Shown here: positions 8,841 to 16,340 of the stretch, piece by piece
Layout: every line of letters starts with the position of its first letter
Position numbering within the stretch: position 1 is the first letter of the stretch
Source: Ciceribacter sp. L1K22
GTDB taxonomy: Bacteria; Pseudomonadota; Alphaproteobacteria; Rhizobiales; Rhizobiaceae
Assembly (NCBI RefSeq): GCF_017599385.1
Contig: NZ_JAGFPK010000001.1
Location: forward strand, 3,022,483 to 3,086,482
Length of the DNA stretch: 64,000 nucleotides
Direction of reading: 5' to 3'
Program-made: the position numbers and the translations under genes
Notes under the pieces: model-generated
Database searches by the model: none
Seen by the model: only the letters and a program-made list of their open reading frames with translations
Told to the model about the DNA's origin: nothing

Positions 8841-10271
8841 TTACGCGAAGCGCGACAGCAGTTTCAGCAACCAATCCGCCAATCGTCCATAGGGCGGATA
8901 GAGCAGCGCCACCGCCGACCACCGCGCCTGCCGCAGCACCGGCTTTTCCTTGCTGAGCGCCAAAAACCCCGCCTCGCCATGATAGGCGCCGTAACCGGAG
9001 GCGCCGACGCCGCCGAACGGCAGGTCGTCCTGCGACAGGTGCAGGATCGTGTCGTTAACGGTGACACCGCCGGCGATGGTGCCGGTCAGGACCTTCCGCT
9101 CCGAAACCCGGTCGGTGCCGAACCAGTAGAGCGCCAGCGGCCGGTCGCGATGGTTGATGTAGGCGATCGCCTCGTCCACCGTCTCGTAGGGCACGACCGG
9201 CAGGATTGGCCCGAAGATCTCCTCTTGCATCAGCGCGCAATCCTCAGGCGCCCCGACGACCGCGACCGGCGGGAACAACCGTCGCGCCGGATCGCCGGGG
9301 CCGCCGAGCGCCACCACCTCGGCGCCCTTCTCCCGCGCTTCCTCGACGAGCCGCCTCAGCCGCTCGAAATGCCGTTCGCTGATGATCGAGGTGTAGTCGC
9401 CATTGCCCGATATCGCCGGATATTGCGCCGCCACCGCGGCCTTGGCGGCGACGAGGAAGACCTCGATCCGGTCGCGCGGCACCAGCACATAATCGGGCGC
9501 CACGCAGGTCTGGCCGGCATTCAGCAGCTTGCCCCAGATCAGCCGGGGCACGGCGCTTTCGAAATCGGCGGAGCGGTCGAGGATCGCCGGCGACTTGCCG
9601 CCGAGCTCCAGCGTCACGGGCGTCAGGTTCTTCGCCGCCGCTTCCGCCACCTTGCGGCCGACGGCCGTGGAGCCGGTGAAGATTAGATGGTCGAAGGGAG
9701 CCGCCGTGAAAGCCGCCGCCACCTCCGGTCCGCCGGTGATCACCGCCACCTCGTCCTCGGCGAAGTGCTCGCCGACAGCCGCCTTCAGCGCCTCGGAAAA
9801 GCCGGGCGTCAGTTCCGACGGCTTGAGCATCGCCCGGTTGCCGGCGGCAAGCGCTCCCACGAGCGGCGACAGCACCAGGTTGAGCGGATAGTTCCACGGC
9901 GCGACGATGCCGACGACGCCGAGCGGCTGGCGGATGAGCAAGGCAGAGGCCGGCCAGCCTGTCCAGGAGAGACCGACGCGCCTCGGCCGCATCCAGCGCT
10001 TCACATGCCGCCGCGCATGCCTGATGGCGGCGAGCGTCGGAACGATGTCGGTGAGCGTGGTGGAGACCGGCGACCGGTTGCCGAAATCGGCGGAGATCGC
10101 CGCCGCGAACCGGTCGCCCCACGCGGTAATCATCCGCTCCAGCCGGTCGAGCTGGTCAAGGCGCACAGCGGCGTCGGGCGTCACATCTGCGGACCACGCC
10201 GTCTTCTGCCGGGCGAGAATGTCGGCGATCCCCTGGCCTGCGTCACCCTGCCCCGGCATCGATCCGTCCAT
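8841..10271 (-). CDS. Aldehyde dehydrogenase, coniferyl-aldehyde dehydrogenase type
   Basis: A 476-residue class-3-like aldehyde dehydrogenase. Present are the cofactor-site segment VVGIVAPWNYPLNL, the general-base strand LELGGKSPAILD, the nucleophile LLNAGQTCVAPDYVLVP and the closing motif LPFGGVGASGYGAYHG. The short length and the APDYVLV sequence after the active cysteine match the coniferyl-aldehyde dehydrogenase (CalB) group, which oxidises aromatic or long-chain aldehydes with NAD(P). A hydrophobic C-terminal tail (ALLYPPYGRLADWLLKLL) may associate with the membrane, as in fatty aldehyde dehydrogenases. ATG 10271 has AAAGGAGAG upstream. The gene stands alone ahead of a long repeat-rich gap. 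Confidence 0.87.
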   Translation of the reverse strand: MDGSMPGQGDAGQGIADILARQKTAWSADVTPDAAVRLDQLDRLERMITAWGDRFAAAISADFGNRSPVSTTLTDIVPTLAAIRHARRHVKRWMRPRRVGLSWTGWPASALLIRQPLGVVGIVAPWNYPLNLVLSPLVGALAAGNRAMLKPSELTPGFSEALKAAVGEHFAEDEVAVITGGPEVAAAFTAAPFDHLIFTGSTAVGRKVAEAAAKNLTPVTLELGGKSPAILDRSADFESAVPRLIWGKLLNAGQTCVAPDYVLVPRDRIEVFLVAAKAAVAAQYPAISGNGDYTSIISERHFERLRRLVEEAREKGAEVVALGGPGDPARRLFPPVAVVGAPEDCALMQEEIFGPILPVVPYETVDEAIAYINHRDRPLALYWFGTDRVSERKVLTGTIAGGVTVNDTILHLSQDDLPFGGVGASGYGAYHGEAGFLALSKEKPVLRQARWSAVALLYPPYGRLADWLLKLLSRFA

Positions 10272-10612
10272 ATTCTCTCTCCTTTCCCGTTTGTCTCACA
10301 ATGTGCGCGATGCGGCGGATTGTTCAAGATCGAACGGATGAGTTTGTTTTGGGTGACACCGCTCCGACACCTCCCGTGGAGCCCGCCCCTCATCCCTGCC
10401 GCCACCCGGCCCGCCTTCGCCAGAGCTCAAGGCGTTCGTTGCTGCCTCTCTCCAGCCTCATGCCGCGGTGCGCCGTGAGGCGCCTCGAAGCATCTGGGCT
10501 GGCCGCGCCGGTGTCATGCCCCACATGATCCTTCGAGGCCCTCGCGTTGCCGAGGACGCCTCAGGATGAGGGCGTGCCGGGTGGCGCTCCGCCAGCTTCG
10601 TCATCGCCAAGT
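10272..10612. other. Intergenic stretch before the repeat block
   Basis: No gene is supported here. The interval holds the aldehyde dehydrogenase promoter and, from about 10465 to 10575, a tract containing CCTTCGAGGCCCTCGCG and GCCTCAGGATGAGG that looks like another dispersed palindromic repeat of alphaproteobacterial genomes (GCCTCGAAG / CTTCGAGGC arms at about 10481 and 10532). The open frames are arginine- and proline-rich and lack ribosome sites. Confidence 0.4.
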
Positions 10613-10737
10613 GCCCCTCATCCGGCTGCCGCCACCTTCTCCCCGCTCGCGGGGAGAAGGGACTCGTGGCACCGCCGGCGCTCCATCCTCCTTCTCCCCG
10701 CCTGCGGGGAGAAGGTGCCGGCAGGCGGATGAGGGGC
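10613..10737. repeat. RIME-like palindromic intergenic element, copy A
   Basis: A 125-bp element bounded by GCCCCTCATCCG and CGGATGAGGGGC. Inside are two large palindromes, each built on TTCTCCCCGC...GCGGGGAGAA (about 10637-10660 and 10691-10715), joined by a short variable spacer. The same structure recurs at 43190-43316 (same orientation) and 63174-63299 (inverted), with a partial copy at about 36020-36222. It resembles the Rhizobium-specific intergenic mosaic elements. Confidence 0.8.
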
Positions 10738-10981
10738 ATGCGCTGTCGTCTCCAAGTGTCGCTGCACCGGTGGCAGGCTCTTGCGTCCTTCCCCTGCCAC
10801 CAGCGCCGGCCCCGCCTCGCCACAACGCCTTGTGGTGTATCCGCGACGGAACGGGAACAAGGATACGGGCGTGGAAAAGAAGGGGGACGCGGAGGGTGTG
10901 AGATTTTTTTTGAGGGATGGTGTGTTTTTCTTTTAAGGGTATGATTTTGTTGGGGGATAATTTTCTGTCGTGCCTTGCCAC

Positions 10982-11165
10982 GACCCCCTCACCTGAAAAA
11001 TCTGGCACTTAGCTGACGCTAAGACGCCGATTTTTCTTCCTCTCCCACCAAGGGAGAGGTAGGGCCGCACCGGCGCGGCCGACTCCTCCTCTACCCTTGT
11101 GGGAGAGGAAGCAATTTCAGCTCTTAGCTGAAAGCTAAGTGCTAGAAATTGCCGGTGAGGGGGTC
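10982..11165. repeat. Palindromic intergenic element, second type
   Basis: A 184-bp near-symmetric element with terminal arms GACCCCCTCACC and GGTGAGGGGGTC. It contains inner hairpins built on CTTAGCTGACGCTAAG and on CTTAGCTGAAAGCTAAG, and a pair CCTCTCCCACC / GTGGGAGAGG. It differs from the RIME-like element but shares the mosaic style. No gene is present. Confidence 0.7.
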
Positions 11166-11185
11166 CGCTATGGGGCACGCCGCCT

Positions 11186-11389
11186 GCCCATCTCCCCCCT
11201 TGCGGGGGAGAAAGCGAAATCGAGGAATTGGCCCGATCAGGGCCAAACCTCAGATTTCGAAAGAGAGGGGCTCGGTGAGGGTGGTGCCTACAGAACTGCG
11301 CCCCTCTCCAGGAAAATCTGAAGTTTAGGCGGCTTGCGCTCGCCTAAGCCTTCGATTTTCCGTCCTCCCCCGCATGGGGGGAGGTGGGC
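11186..11389. repeat. Palindromic intergenic element, third type
   Basis: A 204-bp element whose ends are near-perfect inverted copies: GCCCATCTCCCCCCTTGCGG at the left and CCGCATGGGGGGAGGTGGGC at the right. Internal inverted pieces include AATTGGCCC-GATCA-GGGCCAA (11229-11245 region) and TTAGGCG-GCTTGCG-CTCGCCTAA. It abuts the HigA-like stop and may end that transcript. Confidence 0.65.
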
Positions 11390-11395
11390 ATCGCT

Positions 11396-11695
11396 CTACT
11401 CCTTGTCGATCGGCAAGGCCGAAAGCTTCAGCCCCATGGCCTTCATCAGCTTGAGCACGGTCGCGAATTCCGGATTGCCGTTGTCGCCGAGCGCCTTGTA
11501 GAGGCTCTCGCGTCCCAGCCCCGCCTCCTCGGCGATGGCGGTCATGCCAAGCGAGCGGGCGACCGTGTTGAGCGCCCGGCGGATTTCGACGGCGTCGCCC
11601 TCCTCCAGCGCCGCTGCCATGTAATCGGCGCGTGCTTCCGCCGTGCCGAGATAGTCGGCGCCGTCGAATCGGGGCATGTCCTTAATGGAGGTCAT
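11396..11695 (-). CDS. HTH antitoxin of a HigBA-like module (addiction module antidote)
   Basis: A 99-residue antitoxin. The helix-turn-helix sits in the second half (LGMTAIAEEAGLGRESLYKALG), preceded by the family segment YLGTAEARADYMAAALEEGD and followed by PEFATVLKLMKAMGLKL, the pattern of the putative addiction-module antidote family. Its start overlaps the end of the toxin gene by 14 bp, so toxin and antitoxin are translationally coupled in toxin-first order, as in higBA. It should neutralise the neighbouring RelE-fold toxin and repress the shared promoter. No second copy of the pair is in the window. Confidence 0.88.
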   Translation of the reverse strand: MTSIKDMPRFDGADYLGTAEARADYMAAALEEGDAVEIRRALNTVARSLGMTAIAEEAGLGRESLYKALGDNGNPEFATVLKLMKAMGLKLSALPIDKE

Positions 11696-11993
11696 TGGGC
11701 CAATCCTTCAATTCACTTGCCAGTCTTTTCGCGGTTTCGATGTCTCGTGCCTGGGTAGACTTATCGCCGCCGCACAGCAGGATCACGACCAATGAACCCC
11801 GTTGGACGTAATAGACCCGGTAGCCAGGCCCATGATCGATCCGAAGTTCCTGTACCCCACCGCCAACACTCTTGTGATCGCCGAAGTTGCCGTCCGCGAT
11901 CCGTTCGAGCCGCAGCAGGATCTTTGACACCGCGCGCCTGTCCCGAAGGGCGTGCATCCAGCGATCGAATAATGGATGCCTGCGTATATCCAT
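11682..11993 (-). CDS. RelE/HigB-like toxin of addiction module
   Basis: A 103-residue RelE/ParE-fold toxin of the group paired with the antidote family above. Conserved pieces are DRRAVSKILLRLERIADGNFGDHKSVG, ELRIDHGPGYRVYYVQRG and ILLCGGDKSTQARDIETAKRLA; basic residues in the G-Y-R-V-Y-Y strand and the GGDKSTQ loop fit an mRNA interferase. ATG 11993 is chosen because AGGA lies six bases upstream; a longer frame from 12044 adds hydrophobic residues without an SD. It is the first gene of the two-gene operon and its last 14 bp overlap the antitoxin. Confidence 0.88.
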   Translation of the reverse strand: MDIRRHPLFDRWMHALRDRRAVSKILLRLERIADGNFGDHKSVGGGVQELRIDHGPGYRVYYVQRGSLVVILLCGGDKSTQARDIETAKRLASELKDWPNDLH

Positions 11994-12079
11994 TACGTAT
12001 CCTATGGAGTACAAAAATGCAATCTCGAGACTTCCGATAAGCACGGCAGGAGCGGACGCTTACCTATTGTCGCTGCCCT

Positions 12080-12508
12080 TCAACGCCGCCGCACCTCAAT
12101 TGCGCCTCTGTTGGGGACACCCAGTCGAACACCGAAAAATCCACTGTCGTGCTGATTGGTTCTCCATCCCCCGTTGATCAGAGCATTGCAGAATAGAGGA
12201 TTTAATCCATTCGAACGCATAAATGAGGCCACCCTTTCGGCCTGAGCGCGCGGCAAGTACCCTGCGGTCATGCCGGAGATGGTGATCCGGACAGCATTGG
12301 CATCGTGAGGATTTTGAGGCTCCAGTTCCAGGCACGCCTCAACCACTTTGTCTTGTCCTTGGCGGCTGAAACCTCCGCAGATCCGATGCAACGCGTCCTG
12401 ATAGTTACTCTCTCCCACGACCTCCATCGGAAAGGAACCATACTTCCAGATGATGAAGTTCTTTAGCCTCTTATTCGGTGAACGAAACGGAAAAGACAGC
12501 AGCCCCAT
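12080..12508 (-). CDS. Stand-alone HIRAN domain protein
   Basis: A 142-residue protein whose residues about 28-105 form a HIRAN domain: VVGESNYQ at the first strand, LELEPQNPHDANAVRI in the middle and MTAGYLPRAQAERVA at the end. In SWI/SNF helicases HIRAN binds 3-prime single-stranded DNA ends; free-standing bacterial HIRAN proteins are common near mobile or defence genes and have no settled role. GGGAG lies nine bases before ATG 12508. Base composition is visibly lower in GC than the neighbours, and it sits between two toxin-antitoxin modules, which suggests acquisition with them. No nuclease or helicase domain is attached. Confidence 0.8.
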   Translation of the reverse strand: MGLLSFPFRSPNKRLKNFIIWKYGSFPMEVVGESNYQDALHRICGGFSRQGQDKVVEACLELEPQNPHDANAVRITISGMTAGYLPRAQAERVASFMRSNGLNPLFCNALINGGWRTNQHDSGFFGVRLGVPNRGAIEVRRR

Positions 12509-12606
12509 CGCAAGTTACTCCCACAAGGAGAGTAAACACAACCAGAATTAGAAAGTCTAGATTGCTGCGGAAACATCAAATGGTCACACATAACCGGAGT
12601 ACGACC

Positions 12607-12633
12607 AAAAACCGCCCGTCTCCTAGCCGGCGG
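12607..12633 (-). terminator. Weak terminator after brnTA
   Basis: On the reverse strand CCGCC (12629-12633) pairs with GGCGG (12612-12616), followed by TTTTTGG. It is placed 33 bases past the brnA stop. The stem is only 5 bp. Confidence 0.45.
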
Positions 12634-12665
12634 GTACACTCCCCACCACCCCAGCTACCTCCCCC

Positions 12666-12983
12666 TCAAATCCCGACCGCCTTCCGCAGCGCCGCGTTCA
12701 CGCGTCCCTGCCAGCCCTTGCCGGTCTCACGAAACTTCTCGATCACGTCTTCGTCGAGCCTCAGCGTGATCTGCTTTTTGGGATTGGCGACGGCGGGCCG
12801 GCCGCGCGCGCGGCGGTGGTCGTCCATCGCCTCGAAGAATGCGGGCGGCAGGACCTCTTTGGCCGGACGCATTCGCGCCAGTTCCTCGTCGCTCAGTTCG
12901 GGAGCATCGACCGCGTCCCAGTCCGCGCGGTCATAGCCACGTCCGTCCTCGAAGGTCTTCAGGGTCTTGTTTTTGGTGGCCAT
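12666..12983 (-). CDS. brnA: BrnA antitoxin
   Basis: A 105-residue antitoxin. The N-terminal half is flexible and acidic (APELSDEELARMRPAKEVLP, the part that wraps the toxin) and the C-terminal half is a ribbon-helix-helix DNA-binding domain (PKKQITLRLDEDVIEKFRETGKGWQGRVNAALRKAV in outline, with the R-L-D-x-D-V-I-E-x-F-R signature). BrnA blocks BrnT and represses the operon. Its ATG overlaps the toxin gene by 25 bp, showing coupled translation. GGAGGC lies just upstream of the start. The palindrome at 13246-13265 is its likely operator. Confidence 0.92.
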   Translation of the reverse strand: MATKNKTLKTFEDGRGYDRADWDAVDAPELSDEELARMRPAKEVLPPAFFEAMDDHRRARGRPAVANPKKQITLRLDEDVIEKFRETGKGWQGRVNAALRKAVGI

Positions 12984-13243
12984 GGGAGCCTCCTTCTTTC
13001 TCTGTCGTTTGCCGGGCGAAAGCTGATGATCGATATGGCTTCCGATCCGAGAAGGGCGAAGACCACGGCAGCCGTTCCGTCGCGGAAATATCCGATCGCC
13101 TTCAGCCGTCGCCGGCCATCCGCATCTGGCCTGCCGTCTTCGATAATGGCATTCTCCCAATCGAGTTCGCTGACGTCGGCGAAGTCGAAGCCATGTTTTT
13201 CCAGGTTGGCACGCCGCTTGGGCTCATCCCAGACGATCTTCAT
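12959..13243 (-). CDS. brnT: BrnT ribonuclease toxin
   Basis: A 94-residue BrnT toxin, a RelE-fold ribonuclease that stops translation. Signatures are the N-terminal WDEPKRRANLEKHGFDFADV, then GRRRLKAIGYFRDGTAAVVFAL and the C-terminal IISFRPANDRERRR. It is the first gene of the brnTA operon. There is no Shine-Dalgarno before ATG 13243; the predicted promoter places the transcription start at or next to the A of the ATG, so the mRNA is probably leaderless. The gene itself looks intact and full length. Confidence 0.92.
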   Translation of the reverse strand: MKIVWDEPKRRANLEKHGFDFADVSELDWENAIIEDGRPDADGRRRLKAIGYFRDGTAAVVFALLGSEAISIISFRPANDRERRRLPWPPKTRP

Positions 13244-13245
13244 GA

Positions 13246-13277
13246 TTAAATGTAGCTACATTTAATAACGGTATCAA
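13246..13277 (-). promoter_or_regulatory. brnTA promoter with overlapping 20-bp palindromic operator
   Basis: Reading toward brnT: TTGATA (13277-13272), a 17-base spacer, TACATT (13254-13249), then five bases to the ATG. A perfect palindrome, TTAAATGTAGCTACATTTAA at 13246-13265, covers the -10 and the predicted start site. BrnA is known to autorepress; this position would block RNA polymerase directly. Confidence 0.75.
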
Positions 13278-13298
13278 GACGTCCCGACATGGCGCATC

Positions 13299-13327
13299 AA
13301 AAAAACCGCCGGCCTCACGACCGACGG
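13299..13327 (-). terminator. Terminator after the dimethylglycine dehydrogenase-like gene
   Basis: On the reverse strand CCGTCGG (13321-13327) pairs with CCGGCGG (13306-13312) with one G-U pair, followed by seven Ts (13299-13305). It is 33 bases past the stop at 13360 and is a good intrinsic terminator. Confidence 0.8.
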
Positions 13328-13359
13328 GTCCATAACCCTCCGAGCGAACCGCCCCCGCC

Positions 13360-15921
13360 TCAGCTCCGCGGCTTCAAATTCTCCGGATCGTACAGCGGCT
13401 TATACCCCACAGCCGCGACCTCGACCGGATACGTCTCGGCGAAATACTCCACGTTCAGCTTCCGCCCTACCTCACAATACTCCGCCGGCAGATAGGCGAG
13501 CGCGATATTCTTCCCTATGGTCGGGCCGTAAGCCACCGAGGTGGTGTAGGAGCGGCGGCCGAGCGAGTCGATCAGGACTTCGCCCGAGGCGGGGTCGACG
13601 ACCGGCATGGAGCCGACGGGGTAGCGGGCGACGCCGTTCGAGTCGACATTGTCGGTCATGACCAGCGTGCAGAGCATGGCGGGCTGCTGGGCGCGCGCCT
13701 TGTACTCGAGATGCTTGGCCTTGCCGCGGAAATCAGCCTCCTTGACCTTCGGGCGCGCGAGATCCGCCTCGATCAGGTTGTACTGGGTGAGCAGATCGGC
13801 GTTCTGCAGGCGCAGGCTCTTTTCCATGCGGCGGGAATTGGCATAGGTCTCGACGCCGAAGGCCATGACACCCGTCGCACGAAGGGCATCCCAGACTGCG
13901 AGGCCGTCCTCGTATTTCATGTGCAGTTCCCAGCCCTGCTCGCCGACATAGGAGATGCGGAAGGCGGTCACGGATTTGCCGGCAATCTCGATCGGCTTGA
14001 TCGCGGCGAAGGGGAAGTTTTCCGGGTCGAGGCCGGCCGGATCGGCGACGGCCTTCTTCAGTGTGGCGCGAGCGTTCGGGCCCCAGATGCCGATGGTGAT
14101 GTATTTTTCCGAGGTGTCGGTGATGGTGACGTCAAGCCCGCGATCCTGGGCGACGCGCTTCATGTAGTGGAAGTCGCGCGGGCCGGCGTCCGCCCCGTTG
14201 ACGAGGCGGCAGCGGTCGGCCATGCGGAAGACGGTGAAGTCGGCGCGCACCATGCCCTCGTCGTCGAGGAAGTGGGTGTAGATGCCCTTGCCGATATTGG
14301 CGTCGCCGCCGATCTTGGCGGCGCAGAGCCATTCGAGCAGTTCGACATGGTCAGGACCCTCGATGTCGACCATGTGGAAGTGGGAAAGATTGACGATGCC
14401 GCAATCCTCGCTCATCGCAAGATGTTCGGCATTCGAAACGCGCCAGAAGTGCCTGTTATCCCATTCGTTTTCGCGAACGGGCACGCGATCGCCATATTTC
14501 TCCAGGAGATGCTCGTTGGCCTTGTAGCCGTGGGCGCGCTCCCAGCCGCCGAGCTCCATGAAATAGCCGCCGAGCTCGACCTCGCGCTCGTACATCGGCG
14601 AGCGCTTGATATTGCGGCCGGTGGCATAGGGCTCGCGGGTGTGCACGGCCGGGAAGTAGATCTTCTGGGCGGCCTCGTAGGTGCGGCCCTCGATGAACTT
14701 TTCTTCCAGCTGGTGCGGGTAGAAGCGGGCGTAATCGATCGAGTTGTGGTCGATCTCGGTGCGGCCGTCGGTCATCCAGTCGGCGATCAGCTTGCCGTAG
14801 CCGGGGCCGTCCTTGACCCAGATGGCGACGCAGTACCAGAGGCCGCGCACCTTCTGGCTTTCGCCACAGGACGGGCCGCCGGCGGCCGACACCTGCAGCA
14901 GGCCGTTGAAGCTATGGCTCTCGTTATAGCCAAGCTCGCCGAGGATCGGGGTGAGTTCCATGGCGCGTTCCAGCGGCTCGAGGATCTGCTCCATCTCGAG
15001 GTCGCGCTGCGAGGGCGACAGGCGCGACTCGTGCTTTTCGAGGATCTCGCGCGGGTGGCAGAGGCGCGGATTGGTGGTCTCGTAATAACCCCACTCGATC
15101 TGGCCGCCCTCGGTGGTCTTCGGATCGCCGGTATCGCGCATATAGGCGGAATTGCCCTGGTCGCGCAAAAGCGGGAAGCCGATCTCCTTGCCGGTGCCTT
15201 CGAATTCGTTGTACGGGCCGAAGAAGGTGAGCGGATGGTCGACCGGCATGACCGGCAGGTCCTCGCCGACCATTTCGGCGATCAGGCGGCCCCAGATGCC
15301 GGCGCAGACGATGACGTGATCAGCCATGATCGTGCCGCGATGGGTGACGACGCCCTTGATGCGGCCGCCCTCGACGATCAGCGACTTGGCCGGGGTGTTT
15401 CCGAACATCTTGAGCTTGCCGGTCTTCTCGGCGGCATCGACGAGCTTGCCGGCAACCGTCTGGGAGCGCGGGATAACAAGGCCGGCGTCGGGATCGAACA
15501 GGCCGCCCATGACCTGGTCTTCCTCGATCAGCGGGAATTTTTCCTTGATCTCGGCCGGCGAGACATAATGGGCGCGGGTGCCGAAGGCGCGGGCAGAAGA
15601 CAGCTTGCGTTTGATCTCTTCCATCCAGGTGTCGTCGCCGGTGCGGGCGACTTCCAGACCGCCGATGCGGGCGTAGTGGCCCATCTTCTCGTAGAAATCG
15701 ATGGAGTATTGCGTGGTCCAGACCGAGAGATAGTCGTGGGACGTGGTGTAGCAGAAGTCCGACGCGTGCGCGGTGGAGCCGATGTCGGTCGGTATGCCCG
15801 ACTTGTCGATGCCGACGATGTCGTCCCAGCCGCGCTCGATCAGGTGATGCGCGATGGAGGCGCCGACAATGCCTCCGAGACCGATGATGACGACTTTTGC
15901 CTTGGTCGGAAACTCTGCCAT
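13360..15921 (-). CDS. FAD oxidoreductase-GcvT fusion (dimethylglycine/sarcosine dehydrogenase type)
   Basis: An 853-residue fusion. Residues about 8-400 are a DAO-type FAD domain starting with the dinucleotide motif VVIIGLGGIVGASIAHHL and ending near GGPSCGESQKVRGLWYC; from about 430 on come the GcvT-like aminomethyltransferase and barrel domains (NLSHFHMVDIEGPDHVELLE, SYVGEQGWELHMKYEDGLAVWDAL, GVARYPVGSMPVVDPASG). Such enzymes oxidatively demethylate dimethylglycine or sarcosine and can pass the formaldehyde to tetrahydrofolate, as one step of glycine-betaine or choline breakdown. No Tat or Sec signal is seen, so it is cytosolic. ATG 15921 is preceded by GAGGGTC. The exact substrate is inference, since the next betaine genes are not in the window. 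Confidence 0.82.
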   Translation of the reverse strand: MAEFPTKAKVVIIGLGGIVGASIAHHLIERGWDDIVGIDKSGIPTDIGSTAHASDFCYTTSHDYLSVWTTQYSIDFYEKMGHYARIGGLEVARTGDDTWMEEIKRKLSSARAFGTRAHYVSPAEIKEKFPLIEEDQVMGGLFDPDAGLVIPRSQTVAGKLVDAAEKTGKLKMFGNTPAKSLIVEGGRIKGVVTHRGTIMADHVIVCAGIWGRLIAEMVGEDLPVMPVDHPLTFFGPYNEFEGTGKEIGFPLLRDQGNSAYMRDTGDPKTTEGGQIEWGYYETTNPRLCHPREILEKHESRLSPSQRDLEMEQILEPLERAMELTPILGELGYNESHSFNGLLQVSAAGGPSCGESQKVRGLWYCVAIWVKDGPGYGKLIADWMTDGRTEIDHNSIDYARFYPHQLEEKFIEGRTYEAAQKIYFPAVHTREPYATGRNIKRSPMYEREVELGGYFMELGGWERAHGYKANEHLLEKYGDRVPVRENEWDNRHFWRVSNAEHLAMSEDCGIVNLSHFHMVDIEGPDHVELLEWLCAAKIGGDANIGKGIYTHFLDDEGMVRADFTVFRMADRCRLVNGADAGPRDFHYMKRVAQDRGLDVTITDTSEKYITIGIWGPNARATLKKAVADPAGLDPENFPFAAIKPIEIAGKSVTAFRISYVGEQGWELHMKYEDGLAVWDALRATGVMAFGVETYANSRRMEKSLRLQNADLLTQYNLIEADLARPKVKEADFRGKAKHLEYKARAQQPAMLCTLVMTDNVDSNGVARYPVGSMPVVDPASGEVLIDSLGRRSYTTSVAYGPTIGKNIALAYLPAEYCEVGRKLNVEYFAETYPVEVAAVGYKPLYDPENLKPRS

Positions 15922-16340
15922 GACCCTCAAAACCCTGCCTGCGAACCGTGTTGGAAAATCTGCCCGGATATTAGGGGCGAAGATGACACATTTGCAGCCT
16001 GTCTGCGACATTCTTCAGGGGACCGGCGACCAAGCCGCAGGCCGCGCGCATCGGGTGCGTTCCCCGGTGAGGGCACCTATGTGCGCACGTCGGCGGGCCG
16101 GCCGCTCCGGTCGCCGTTTGCGCCATCGCAGCCCGACCGAGCGTGCACTGCAGCATATCCAACTGTAAAAAACACATGACATCTGTGGATCGGTGCAGCA
16201 ATTCCCTTTCAAAATCTTCAATCTGATGTTCAAATACTTGTCGACGTACAAGCATCGCCAATGTCTAACAAAGCAGGACTCAAGAGAACGGACGACAATA
16301 CTATTTAAGAATTTCCACATATATTAGGGGGCTAATAGAC
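15922..16340. other. Divergent promoter gap between the FAD-GcvT gene and AraC
   Basis: About 420 bp without a supported gene. The half next to the AraC gene (16150-16340) is markedly AT-richer than the rest and probably holds both promoters. The short open frames lack ribosome sites. No clear palindrome was found. Confidence 0.4.

Noticed and set aside
10613..11389. CRISPR array
   Set aside because: The repeats are palindromic, unequal in length and not regularly spaced with unique spacers; no cas genes are in the window.
13711..16179. An open frame of over 800 codons on the + strand
   Set aside because: It is the antisense shadow of the FAD-GcvT gene, which has clear family motifs on the reverse strand; the shadow protein is Asp/Gly/Ala-rich without any domain and has no SD.
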